Shown piece after piece: positions 12,077 through 24,006 of a DNA stretch of 64,000 nucleotides; the first letter of the stretch is position 1; each line of letters starts with the position of its first letter. The notes under the pieces are model-generated. The model was not told the origin of the DNA. It worked only from the letters and a program-made list of their open reading frames with translations, and made no database searches. Origin of the DNA: Sambucus nigra. Its lineage: Eukaryota > Streptophyta > Magnoliopsida > Dipsacales > Adoxaceae. The DNA is taken from assembly GCA_949130495.1 (NCBI GenBank), contig OX422214.1, forward strand, positions 251,910,187 to 251,974,186, given 5' to 3'. The translations under genes were made by a program, and so were the position numbers.

Positions 12077-12201
12077 GGGTGATGATAAAGGTACCCCAAA
12101 ATTTTTTCCTAACACCACACAATGCATAAAATGTATCGTGTTGCTTAAAAGACATTACAATCGTGTTGGGGAGACATTTTTGGGGTACCTTTATCAGCAC
12201 C
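12077..12201. mobile_element. 125-bp Mutator-like MITE
   Basis: The ends are inverted repeats. The left GGTGATGATAAAGGTACCCC pairs with the right end read in reverse as GGTGCTGATAAAGGTACCCC, and the similarity extends about 40 bp inwards. The element is flanked by a perfect 10-bp direct repeat, AAATTCAAAA, at 12067-12076 and 12202-12211. A duplication of 9-11 bp is characteristic of Mutator-like elements. It has no coding capacity. Confidence 0.8.
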
Positions 12202-12266
12202 AAATTCAAAAACTGAGGAGATTCTAAAATCGAGCGAAAATTCTATAAGTTAATGTCATGAGCATA

Positions 12267-13547
12267 TGTAAGGATATAAATTTTCAATTGAGTCCCTATA
12301 TTGTTTTCAATTGAGTCCCTATATTGTTTTGACTTAATTTCGTCAACAAAACTGTGTTTGTAATATGTCATAGGGAGATTTTATTTTGTCAAGATCCCAC
12401 TCAGTTTATGACGTATTAAAGAAATTGAAGAAGTTGCGGAAAATCTTCAAAGAATTAATCATGTCGAAGTTTAATTGATGCAAGTTTATTCTTCTTCAAG
12501 ATTAATTGCATTCCGAGATAATACATGTATGAATGCGTATAATTAATGGTGATCGGAATAATTTTTATAACAGATAAGGATGTAATTTTATAAGGAAAAA
12601 TATTATTAAATGTTTTAAAATTGTTTTAAGTGTTATACACTTCGCTTCATTCTGATAAGCTCAGAAAAGATTTTGACTTAATTGGGTCTCTTTTGAAGAA
12701 ACATTTTAAAAGAAAAGTCAAACTGACACGCGCGTCGTTCAAACGACAAAAAAGATTGTTCGAGCGAGATGACTATGCCGCGCGAACGACAGGTCGATCT
12801 CGTTCGAGCTACACAGTTTTCGAGGCGGTGATCTTTTACTATTTAAAGCGTGGTTTCATCAGAATTAACAAGGAGTGCATTCTGGAAAAACAGTTTACGA
12901 TCCAGAAACGTGTCTGCACATGTTTTTCTAAGGTTTCAAAGCTTAAACACATCCTTAGAGTTTGCAAAGATCCGAGTTATCATTACTATTTGTTTACTTG
13001 ATCTTGCTGCACCAAGAAGGGTTGTTTAATACTTTAACATCTGGGTTTTACGGTGAAGAAAAGAAAAGGACTTCTTGTTCAATATCGTAGACGTATCAAA
13101 GCCATTCGGTGAACACCGAAACATACGTTGATGCGTGTGTTGTGAATTGGTATCGTAGAAGAAGGACTTTCTGTGTGGGCACTATGAGAGGAGTGGTTAA
13201 AGATCATAAGAGCGTCAAAACCCGTGGGGATTGAGTCGTTGAGTGAGTGTTGTGTCTGTTCGTTGTAATTACACATTCATAGTGATTGTCTGGCTTGGGT
13301 CGTCCGAGATTTTTTTCCGTCTTGGGTTTTTTCTCGTACATCCGGCATTGTGAGTATTCTCTACTTTACTGCTTTAATCACTAGATGCATGTTTAGGATT
13401 AATCAAGATAAAATTGGTTTAAAGTAAAAATTGGTTTAAAGTAAAAATTGGTTTTTCACAACTTAGTTTGGTGCTAATTAAAAGTTGGATAATTTTTGGT
13501 GAAAATTGGTTTGATTTGAAACACACTCGTGTAGGACCACTCTTTCA
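12267..13547 (+). repeat. 5' LTR of the GAG-only element (1281 bp)
   Basis: Starts TGTAAGGATATAAA and ends CTTTCA just before the primer site. A local duplication of TTTTCAATTGAGTCCCTATA lies near its start. The promoter part has a palindrome-related array (12733-12810) and then a TATA-like TATTTAAAG at about 12840. Confidence 0.9.
12733..12810 (+). promoter_or_regulatory. Palindrome-related motif array upstream of TATA (5' LTR)
   Basis: Variants of TCGTTCGAACGA occur in close order (CGTCGTTCAAACGAC, TTGTTCGAGCGAGA, GCGCGAACGAC, TCTCGTTCGAGCT). They end about 30 bp before the TATA-like box. The 3' LTR carries the same array at 27332-27408. A promoter role is inferred from position only. Confidence 0.5.
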
Positions 13548-13550
13548 AAT

Positions 13551-13562
13551 TGGTATCAGAGC
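13551..13562 (+). other. Primer binding site, tRNA-iMet
   Basis: TGGTATCAGAGC three bases after the LTR end, complementary to the 3' end of initiator methionine tRNA. Confidence 0.9.
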
Positions 13563-13608
13563 TAGAAAACATAATTTAGTTGTTTTGTGATCCCGTGTGT
13601 TTTCTAAG

Positions 13609-15477
13609 ATGAATTTTGAAAATAATGAACTTTTTCAAACTCCTATTTTTTATGGCACTAATTACACCTATTGGAAAATGAGAATGAAAAGTGCATTAAA
13701 ATCTATTGATGAGCATGTGTGGCTAGAAGTTAAGAAAGGTTGGACACCCCCTGTCACTGTTATAGGTGAGGTCACTAATTTAAAGCTTGTCGAGTCATGG
13801 ACCGAAACTGAACATAGACTTTCACAATATATTTCTAAGGGCTAGCACATTATTTATTCACATGTCACACCGGAAGAATATAATAGAATTATGACTTGTG
13901 AAACATCAAAAGAGGCTCGTGATATTTTGGCACTCACTCATGAGGGCACTAGCACGGTTAGGGTGTCGAAACTTCAAAATCTTACTACACATGTTGAGAC
14001 CATTAGGATGTTGGAGAGTGAGATTTTTGATGAGTTTTATGTTAGGTTTTCTAATATTGTCAACTCGTCGTTTAACCTAGGTGAGAAAATTCCTGATAGT
14101 CGTGTCATTAAGAAAATCCTTAGGTCATTGCCTAGTCGGTTTCATGCGAAAGTGACTATTTTAAACTCATTGGGTAAGTTAGAGTCAACGAAACTAGAAG
14201 AGATTATAGTTGACTTACAAACCTATGAAATCGACATGATTACCTCCAAGCAAGTACCTAAGAAAGAAAAGGGTATTGCTTTGAAAACCCGAAAGGAGGA
14301 AATTAAAGTTTTGGATTCCGATTCCGATTCCAATTGTAAGGATGTTGTTTTGTTGGCAAAGAAATTTAAAAAGTTTATTAAGTTTCAAAAGCAATCGAAA
14401 GATGCCAAGAAATTTGAAAAATTGAAGAACAACAAAGTAGATCCCACCTCTAAGGATAAGTCTGAGAAGCCTAAGAGAGATGAGTTGGATAAGTGTTTTG
14501 GGTGTGAGGGGTACAGTCACAAAGTTAAGGAGTGTCTCACTAGACTTAAGAAATAGGGCAAGCAACCCATTGTATATAGTGCCACCTTAAGTGATAGTGA
14601 TCCAGAAGAGGGATGGAGTTCCCCCATTAATCGTAACTTTGTTGCGTTTATGGCATGTCATGTGAGCAACGACGATTATCATTTGAATGACACTTTCGAG
14701 GAGATTTTGAGTGAATCCCATGTTAGTGAGGGAAAAGAGAGTGACGAAGAGGAGATAGATGTAAAAGAGTTGCAAGTTGCATTTAATGAGTTGTATGCCG
14801 AGACGGTGACAGTGAAAAAGGCAAATGCAAAATTGCAAGCTAAGTTGAATGAGCGTGCCATAGAAAATAATGATAGTTTGATTGAGGATCTTCGGGCACG
14901 AGAGAAGACTCTTAGGGAGAAATTAGAGTATGTCGAGGGTGATAGAGATAATCTCCGTGGTTTGATGGAGTCTTTGAAAAAGGAGATTTTAGATTTTGAA
15001 GAGTCTAGATGTTTACTCGAGTCTAGGATTAATGAGTTGGAGAATAATTTGAGAGACTCGTCTAGAGTTAAGTTTGATTTGGAGTCTAGGTCGGAGAAGT
15101 TAGATAAGTTCGTAGGCACTGTCCAAATTAAGGAAAATAGGGGAGGTATAAGTTTTGATAAGAGAGTTGTTCCCATTCCCCCTACACATGTGAGAAACAC
15201 TAGGAAGGTTAGAAAAGGTCCACGTATAGGTAATCATTCTCACCATCACTACACGTGCACGTTTTGTGGTGGGAAAGGTCACCTTAGGCATTATTGTTAC
15301 AACCTTAGACAAGTTACTAGGAAGTTTAGGAATAAAGTTGCCCCAGTCCCCCAAACCCCCATGCGTCATTTTACACCAACTTGGGTTAGGAAATCGGATT
15401 TAGTGGCTTTAGGAATAAAACTTCATGATTCTCGTTTGGTTGCACTTGATTCTTCCCATGCTAAATCTAAAGGATGA
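13609..15477 (+). pseudogene. Gag of the GAG-only element (two in-frame stops)
   Basis: A single frame of 622 codons runs from ATG 13609 to TGA 15475-15477, broken by TAG at 13843-13845 and TAG at 14554-14556, with no net frameshift. The N-terminal part (residues 1-220) resembles the Gag of SIRE-like Copia elements (YWKMRMKS, MTCETSKEA, LQNLTTH). A CCHC knuckle (CFGCEGYSHKVKEC, near 14494-14535) is followed by an acidic stretch, a long coiled coil rich in E/L/K heptads (about 14770-15110), a second CCHC knuckle (CTFCGGKGHLRHYC, near 15258-15299) and a basic tail ending SHAKSKG. The protein would package element RNA. Two relatives on the minus strand end at the same Gly-stop position. Confidence 0.85.
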
Positions 15478-17449
15478 TAGTGTTGCCATGTTTATCATAT
15501 GCTAGTTTGCTTCATGATATATTCATTCCTAGTATATTGACTTGTGTATCATTTTGTATCATAGTATTTCATTTGTTTAAGTTTTATTGAAAATTATAGA
15601 AAGATTTTGTTTTTTGAGAAAAATTGAAAAACCAAAAAGAATTTTCTTTTATTTGAGTCAAAATATGTTTGAAAAGACAAAAAGATTTTCGGTTTTTTAT
15701 TTTTGAGTTTACATGTTTAATGTGGCATATTGGTGTGCTAGGACCCCCATAATTTCATTATCCATATGGCTAGGACATTTGGTTATTATTATCAATGCTT
15801 AGAATGATCTCAACCATTATTTATATGGGGTAGTTTCGAAGTTGATATGCATTTTGATTCGACTTTGTATATGTGCCAACATTGCACACATGCACAAGTT
15901 CATATAGATGTTTGACTTCTCTTTCATATTTGAATGTGTTAAGGCGTTCTTATCTCAATCTTATCATTTACGCATAAGTAGACTTAAGGAGAAGTGTGCA
16001 TATAAGAACCGTTTACCGTGAGGATTTGAATTGATATCTAATTGAAAAAATGATGAGTGATTCACGGGAAAGGGCTGCGAGAGTTCAAAATTAACTCGTC
16101 GTGAAAGCCACCGTTTAAAAGGGCCCAAAAGAAAAAACAAAATGCTAAGAAAAAGGGCCAAATAGATTTTCTCTAAGTTGAGAATGCTATAAACCTCAAA
16201 AGAAATTGAAAAAATATATATTTATGAGGGAGTTTGGTTGGAGAAAATTTAAACGGGTTTGCACAACTAATCATATTATTGAAACATTGCAACTTGATGC
16301 TATTGTTTGTAGAATCGTCAAAAATCTGGATTTGTGTGCATGTAGTATGTTTAGTTCATTAAGCTCACACTTTAATTGTCATATGTCTATGATAAAGTTT
16401 GATGATTTATCGCTATCAATTAGAGCTTCTTGATCATTTGGATGAATTGGAATTGTGACTCATTTATTGTACTTTCATGTCCATACATTCTATGTCCATG
16501 TTTGAGCACATCGGTACTAGGTTTGCATGTAACTCGCATTGTTAGTTTTTATGCATTTTTGCATTTTGTGTTAAAAGCTAACTGCTTTAGCACTGTTTTG
16601 CTGCTGTCTGGCCCTTCTTGACATTTTTTCTGGAAATTTTTTCACTGGGCAAAAATTTATGATAATTCTGGAAATATGGGAAAATTTGGCCTGTCGCGAG
16701 AAGTCATTCTAACGACATCTCCATATCGCGAGAAGACTCGTTCGAACGACGTCCTCATCTTGTTTGAGCGACGTCCCTGGCTCGTTCGAACGACAGTTCG
16801 GGAATGTTTGCTTCTCTTTGTTTGCAATACCCTGGTTATTGTGGTATATTTTTTGGCACTGCTGGAAGTTTTCTTGACTGACTGGTTTATATGTAGGTTA
16901 TTTTGTTTCAAAATTGATATTTTTCATATGATTCCATTTATCACACCTGATTAGATTGCTGTATTCTTTGTGTGATTCAATGGTTTACTAGCTAATGATT
17001 TTTCATTGATTGATCATATTTAGCTGGTTGTTTCATGATTATCTAGCGATTTTTAATTGGTATATTCTCATGCTAGATTCTTGATTGATTCGTTTATCTT
17101 TTCACCAGATTGTCTATTCGAGAGAAAAAAGGGGAGAGATATATGTGATGTAGGGGAGATTTGTTGAGCATGTTTTTTATTGCATATTTTACAAATTGGT
17201 AGAAAAAATTTGTATCATATTCTTGCTCAATTGTTTAACAAATGATTTTTCAGAGTTTATTCATATTGGTATCTATTGTAAAATTGGTATCAGTTGGATA
17301 TATATATTTGTTTTAGTTGTTCCTCCATAATTTATTGGGTATTTGTTTGTCTGTTTCATGTTTGTAGGTATGCTTCAGCGATTCGAGATTTCAAGTCTAC
17401 ATCACATTCAGACAGTTCATGCTTGCCGGTGCTACATATACTAATCCAT
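15478..17449 (+). other. Noncoding 3' internal region of the GAG-only element
   Basis: No pol-like sequence is seen in any frame. Blocks such as GCCACCGTTT...AAAAGAAAAA (near 16105) recur, with variants, in the minus-strand relatives near 35830 and 41120. A motif array lies at 16691-16800. The region resumes at 26779-26886 after the nested Gypsy element. Confidence 0.7.
16691..16800 (+). repeat. Internal TCGTTCGAACGAC-type array
   Basis: Six spaced variants, including two exact CTCGTTCGAACGAC copies and two GTCGCGAG/ATCGCGAG variants. They lie in the noncoding region rather than in the LTR. The function is unknown. Confidence 0.7.
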
Positions 17450-20235
17450 AGTAACAACCCTCGCTTTTAGGAGGCTAATTTTATATTAATTTACCGCATA
17501 AGGTAATTATGTAAAATGTTGGGACTGGAGTAAATATTAATTTAATGAGTTAAAAGTTAATATTTACTGGATTGTTGCATAATTACTGTATTTGTAAGTA
17601 AATATCATTATGTAGCAGGTGTTGTAGTGTCATGTGATTTAAATGACACTGTGGTTTAAATGAAACGGAACTCGAAATAATTTATAAAATTATCGGATGC
17701 CATTTTAGAGGGCGTAGTCAGTCCCGGAATGTGCGAGACAGTCAAAATAAGTGCCATATTGAATTTTTAGGTTCCGGGCACTTTTGACTGGTTTTAACTT
17801 AAATGCGTATTTGGGAGTCATTTTAATGTGGTATTAACCATTTTAAGTTGGGAACTTTAGACTTAAGCCCCGATTTTGGTCCTCTAAATCCCCCAATTTC
17901 CCTATTATATGTCTTAAACATAGAGAGAAAAGGAGAGAAAGAGAGAGGAAAAGAAAAGAGGAGAAAGAAGAGAAAATTGGAGATTGAAGTTGGAGATTGC
18001 TTCTACCACAAAGAAATCTGAGTTTGCAAGCTTAAGGCAAGTTTTTTACTTGCTAATATATGATTTAAGATGCATAAATTGTATTGATAGTTGTGTAATG
18101 GAATCAAATGAACAAATATGGGTTTTATGGATTTTATGGGGTTTTAACCCTAATCTTACTTTTTGATGAAGAAATTTTGGTTCATAGTTGTTAGTAATCA
18201 TGTAGGATGATTTTGGGTAAATAAATGTTGTTGGATGTGTGTAAAATGGAAGAGATTTGAGGTTTGGGGAAGTTAGGGTTCATAACCCTTAAAAGCCATT
18301 CTTGGCAACTTCGTAGGGGCGAATCGATTCGGCTGGCCGAATCGATTCGCTAGAGGGGCAGTGTCCAGGTCTGAGTCCGAATCGATTCAGCAATTATGCA
18401 GAAGTCAGGTTTTCCTGACCGAATCGATTCGGCTGGTCCGAATCGATTCTCTTTTATGACCGAATCGATTCAGCCTGGCCGAATCGATTCGGGAACCCTG
18501 CAATTTTGAGTGATTTTTTTCTAGCTCAATTTTAACCCCTTTTCTTTAGGCTTAGGACCTAAGAACCTTCTTTTATGAAGTAATTTTAGAGTCCTAGAGT
18601 CCTAGATGAGTTGAGTGATTACCCTACATTAGAAATGGGTTATGTGGGGGCTTTTTCGGGATATGCCAATTGATGTTAGGGCATCCTTTTCTTCTAGTTG
18701 ATTATTATGAAACTAGGAGTCATAGTGTTATGTTTGAGAGACTTTAGAAGCTCAACTGAGCTATATTAGTCTTGATGGTTTATATTATCACCACAAAAGA
18801 ATGTTGGGAGAATAACTTGAAAGTTTATTTCATTAATTGAGGTTACAATGATGAGATGTATTAAGTATGGCTCCGGATAAAATGAAACATACAATATAAA
18901 ATGGCATTGAAAATGAAATGGAAATGGCAATGATGATGGTAAATGATAATTTACTTAATCATGAATATGGTAAATGCTAATTTACTTAAACACACCTCTC
19001 TAAATAACATCATAAGGGAAGTTTGCGGGCAAGGTGAAGCCCCCTGGCTAGTGAATGCAGGGTGGATATAGTCCTAGGCCATATGAGCGATATGCTATGT
19101 TTTCTGTGCTGGTGAGGAGATTCCGAGTGTGGTCTTGACTCTCCCACAGGTATATGTCCGCTTCTCGACGTCTTGCGTTGTAGGTGCCCAGGTGTTGTAA
19201 TTGATAGGCCCTGTAAGATGATGGTCATTTAGGGGCGCGCCCAGTGGGGAAACTCGAAGGGGCGGTCTTAGAATCGTTATATGTATATGAGTATAATAAT
19301 TCATAATCTAGTGGAACTTGATGTATGAGATATGCCATAAAGAGCATGATGAAGTGCCATAAAGAGCACAATGAAATGCCATAAAGAGCATTTGATCATG
19401 ATTATATTCCTGATAAGGAATGGAATGCTAGAAAGAGCATAAAATTTGTGATTATGAGTTCCTAATAAGGAACATAACAATGAAATGGAAAGATATAAAA
19501 TGATGAAGGTTTTCAATTAATGTTAATCATATCTTTATGTATAATTAAATTTAAATTTTATGATCATGTGATTTCCCTAGTTCGTGCTTTAAAACTGTGT
19601 AGGTAGATTTTTATCTTATTCTAGCATGATTTTTGTTCATAACTGTCATACTTTTTATTCATCTGGTGATCATATAAAATCGGGCCCTGACCCGTTCATA
19701 TTTCTTGTTGTGCATGCATCTTGTATCCGCTCAGGTGCTCCGTCGCAAGGACGCCTGTTCTGACTTTTCAAACCCGGTGTAATTTGGCGATCCGTGATGC
19801 TTTGCGGGTATTATGGGACATATTACAATAGATGCCATCATTCTTGTTCTCTAGCTATGATCGGGCTTTTACTATGGCGTGTGGCCCGAACGGCTGTATT
19901 TGCTTAATGTAATGTATTATGTAATTTACATTAAAATGTTGTATCACGTGGTATGTACTTGTTGATCGACAGCATATTCGGTCCTCTTATTGTTTACTTG
20001 TCGTTATTGTAATATTTGTTCTTCGGGTCTCCACTTTTTTTATTTTATTGGGTTGTTAAATTGCTTTCTTTAACTTTAAAACTAAAAATTTTGGCAACCC
20101 GTTTTTCTGAAATATGGAGTGGTTATCCTATATACTTTTTATATTGTTGCGATGTTGAGAACGATTCCATCCCTGACTCCTGTTATATTGGAGTATCGGG
20201 CTGGCCACCCATATTTTGGTGAGCGAGTTGTCATA
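17450..20235 (+). repeat. 5' LTR of the Tekay-like element (2786 bp)
   Basis: The direct-repeat partner of 24007-26778, alignable along its whole length. It contains a TATA-like CTATTATATG near 17902, a GA-rich tract (17925-17975) and the GAATCGATTC array (18318-18494). Confidence 0.95.
18318..18494 (+). repeat. GAATCGATTC palindrome array, 7 exact units
   Basis: Seven exact copies of the 10-bp palindrome GAATCGATTC, mostly flanked as CCGAATCGATTCGG and partly paired around a GCTGGCC or GCCTGGCC spacer. This makes longer inverted repeats. The position is about 400 bp downstream of the TATA-like box. Confidence 0.9.
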
Positions 20236-20237
20236 GA

Positions 20238-20255
20238 TGGTATTAGAGCATCAGG
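20238..20255 (+). other. Primer binding site, tRNA-iMet (Tekay-like element)
   Basis: TGGTATTAGAGCATCAGG starts two bases after the 5' LTR and differs from TGGTATCAGAGC by one transition. Confidence 0.8.
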
Positions 20256-23200
20256 TTCTAGAGTCCTTAGGAATCTGTGTGGACGCGTTATGTCTTCAAC
20301 GTTGATTTTTATTTGACATAAAGCCTTAGGATTAAGTTCGTATATTTCTCTTGTGAGATTTTGTTCTTCTGTCATGAGGTAGAACCCCTAGAATCTTCTG
20401 CGCATTCGTGTGAGATTCGTAGGTCGATTAAAGAAGGGCGTCAGGGAAGTTCGTCGTGAAGGCGTCGTGAGATGGAGTTACTAAGAACTGTAAATTGTGG
20501 TCGGGGACGAGGACTGCTTTGGAGGTCTTTTCCTTTTTGTGGCATTTTCTTATCTTCCTACTGCGACTACCAATTACTGTGAATGTAGTTTTCCAAGTAC
20601 CGCGAGATGTAGAGAGTGGTACTAAGCTTGGGATTCCAAGCAACGTTAAATTGAAGGGGAGAGGAACCCATGACGAGGGCCACATGTTGAAGTAAGATGG
20701 AGGAGATGCATCCTCGTTCGGTGGATGCGTAAGGTCTATGAGCTTTGGCCCTAAGGAAGGGGTATAGAAGTGCCCAAATAAAAAGGATGGAGGAAAATCC
20801 TTCACCCATAGGAGTAGCGTTGAAATGGTGGGATTGTAGTCACCATAATTATGGGTGCAAGAGGTTTTACCCATGGAGAAACCCGGTGGACACTTGTAAC
20901 AACGAGTTTCTCTGGGATGACTGGACTAATGAGAAGGTGGATTCTTAAATGTTCAAACGAGGTTTGGTCAGAGGTCGACAGTGAATAAAAAGTTGTACGG
21001 TTAGGAAGGTCGTACACCAAAATAAGATAGGTATATAAGAGAAAGATCCCTTCCGTGGAATGATAGGCTCCAGAATAAGTGTTGTTAACACTCCTGAAGT
21101 AACAGTGTTCATGAAACCACATTGGTGGATATCCTTCCGGGGAGGATTCATTGAAATAAGTAAGAGGAGGCCGGTAGCGTGCTCTCTTTTATTGAGAAAG
21201 AAAAAGGGGCTGCGTGGGAAATTGTTTGACTGCCAGGGTCGGAACAATGGCTATGACGTGGAGTGTAGAACCACTCATTTTGATCCTATTGATTGTAGAA
21301 CAAGGGAAAGGATAAGGATGCCTAGCTGGGGAAGAGATGGAAGTAACTTGGTTCGGATAAGACTCGAGTGCGGTGTCTGAGAACCATTTGTATTGATCTG
21401 GGGTGATTGGCATGAATGTTGGTGGGAATTCCACCTTGGTAGTGGGTGGTGCATCTTGGTAGTGGGTGGTCCATCCCCCATGATAAGATAGAGTAGTATT
21501 GTGTTTACTCTAGATCCGAGTGTGTATATCGAGCTCGTGGTAGTATCGACGCTATTATAGATAGAGTAACTATATGACTTCCGTGGTATGGAAGTTCTAT
21601 CTTTTCTTTCACTCATTATAAGGCGAGTGATGATGTACTACTTGTATTATATATAATATGTGAGTAAAGATATTTTGGTTTGATTGGGGTGATAGCAAGC
21701 AAATAAATTACGAGGCTATCATACTTCTAGTTTCAGGATGGAACTAGTCATCCTATAATATCTCTCCTGGATACAGGTTGAGACTTTATAGAGGTGGTTT
21801 GAGGTAGGTAGGAGATTTTTTTGTTATTTGTTATGTTATCTTGTTTGAGTGTTTGGTTGTTTGTTTGCATTGTATGTGATTGTTATACCTTATCTCCACG
21901 ACCAATAAGGTTGAGTAGTAATGCATAGGAGGGGTTCCTTATTTGGATTCCACTTTTGAGGGACGCTCCACGCGTGAACCTCAACGACGTTGGGAGTGGA
22001 GAGATGCTGTTCCTTTTTTTTTATATTTTATTTTGTTGATTGAGAGTTGGGTTGAAAGGTTTAATCGAGAATCACGTAGTTAAGTGATTAAGGGCTACTA
22101 AAATGCGAGATAGAAGCACTGTATATAGTTCTCTCCTCTGATCGATGTGAGGGAGACTGAGATATGAAGTCGATTTGAGACTTCTGGTTATGCCTTAACG
22201 AAAAGGCCATGTGTATGTAGTGGGATAAATATTTGTAAGAGTTTACAGAAAGTAAATGTTCGATTAGTTGAAACCTTTAATTATCTGATATGGTAAGATA
22301 TGGAAGTAAAATCTTATTAGTAGGGTTGTGAGTTAGAATTTAACTGGTCCCGATCATGTGTCTAAGACCATTATATCTTGATGACCGACGATGCAAGGTA
22401 GTAGTGTAACGGGAGGGTTCCTTGTTTGGATTTCGCTTCGGTGAGACGTCCCACGCATGAAACCGAGCGAATGTCGGAAGTTGAGAAAGGTCTTGGGCAC
22501 TAGGGATATACTTAGAATAATAGTTCTACGACTTAGATAGGATATATAGATATAGATCGACTTTAGTATTATTAGGACGCAAGGCCTTTAGGGCATGTGA
22601 CATTGATTTAGGAAGGCTATAAGGAGTCGACCACGTATAGGTTGTGGGTTAACTCTAAGAGGGATTAGGTCCCTAGGAATGAGATGTATGAAATCTCGAG
22701 GGATTTGGAAGGTTAGACCGTAGGAGATGAGGCCTCTCTTAGATAGAGAGTTATGATGGTAACTTAACTTTTGGGGAATTAAAAGGATAAGTTGACCTTT
22801 ACTCCTGAGCCCATGTTGTTAAGCTCGAGGGTGGATGTAATGAATAAGTCTCTGCCAGGAATGGGGAGTAATAATATTGGAGCATGGACCCATTGTTTAT
22901 GCGTCTCACTAGATTAAATGTTGTGGGAGGTGTTATTCCACGCTTGATTTAAAATTACTTTGCGGTAGTGATTGCCTTAAAGAGATGAGGCACTACTTCC
23001 TGGGTAGGAAATTTGGTCTTTCTCGCGAGCCACAAGTTGTTGCAACATGTTATTTAATGGAATAGAGTCGGTGTGTGGAGTTTATAAAGAACTATCAATG
23101 AGATATTTCCTTTCTCTAAGAGAATGCGATTGGGGTAGTTGATAAGTCGAGTAGAAAAACCGTCGGGGAAATTTGTGAAGACATGGAAAGCCTAGTAGAA

Positions 23201-23985
23201 CGAGCATAATTAGGAGGACTTTGTAGTAAGAGCATTCATGTCTGTGACTGATCATTTCACCCCCTCGTGTGAGGAGAGAAATGGTGAGATGAAGGAGGGC
23301 ATATTCATGGATGTTTTCGTTGAATTAACGGCACTGAACTGGTCATGGCCCTATTTGAGTAAGTGTGGATCATTTGACCAAATCACTATTTTTACGGCCA
23401 TTATGGACGGACGATATGTAGAGGAGTATGCCCCGCTCTTTATGGAGGAGGGGTAGAGCCGTATGAAGTACCTATCAAAATAGTGGTGGACTGAGATTGG
23501 AGATTCGTGTCAACGGTTGAGTAATTTGCATACTCGTTGAATGAAACCAGCGGACAATATGTTCCTTGGACTTGAAGTGGTCCCAGAATATTTCTTTAAT
23601 GATTGGGCTTTTTGAGCCATATGCTTTGAAGGGCTATGCCTATGCGGGGAGAAGTTGAGTAATGTTGGGGTTAAGCGATTTAACGCTAGTGTAGTTATCC
23701 CCGGGGAGGGATGTAAAGTGATTTAGGGAGTATGGTGGTTTGCGCCGAGGGATCTTCTTCCTTCGTAGATAGGTAGGATCGATAGTTCATGATGAACGAT
23801 CTGGTGCTATGTTAGAGCACAAAGAATCTAGACTGGGATCGATATAGATGACCTTAGTCCGAGTCCATTTGGGACGTCATAATGACGAGGGGTTTGTTGA
23901 GGGTGATTGGACGATAGTTTAGAATAGTATGCCCTTTATGTGATTGGGGTACGCCCGAATTTTGAGGGTAAAATTCCCTCATAAT
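20256..23985 (+). other. Internal region of the Tekay-like element
   Basis: Long and without a convincing open frame; open frames of up to 148 codons on either strand look like chance. A block containing GGTTCCTT-TTTGGATT and CCACGC-TGAA occurs twice (21917-22003 and 22395-22490) and again in a related element at 56951-57039. An integrase-like trace lies at 23238-23456. Confidence 0.7.
23238..23456 (+). pseudogene. Possible integrase-core trace
   Basis: A 72-codon frame whose middle (FMDVFVELT) and end (VEEYAPLFMEEG) are spaced like the MDFV-GLP and YSVEEYA-LY-EEIV stretches of Gypsy integrases. The segment normally between them is partly missing and no catalytic residues can be assigned. 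The position just upstream of the 3' LTR is right for a pol remnant. This is a weak call. Confidence 0.3.
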
Positions 23986-24002
23986 GGGGGGGGGGGGGGG
24001 GG
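23986..24002 (+). other. G17 run at the polypurine-tract position
   Basis: Seventeen consecutive G residues sit where the related element at 57338 has only AAGGGGAGAAG. They are followed by AGTA and the LTR start. This is an expanded polypurine tract, prone to slippage and able to form a G-quadruplex. Confidence 0.85.
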
Positions 24003-24006
24003 AGTA

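Noticed and set aside
14679..15200. 173-codon minus-strand open frame
   Set aside because: Antisense shadow of the Gag coiled coil; serine-rich only because of the codon usage opposite.
20428..21616. Several 80-148-codon frames on both strands
   Set aside because: Overlapping in several frames with no domain; inside the noncoding interior of the Tekay-like element.
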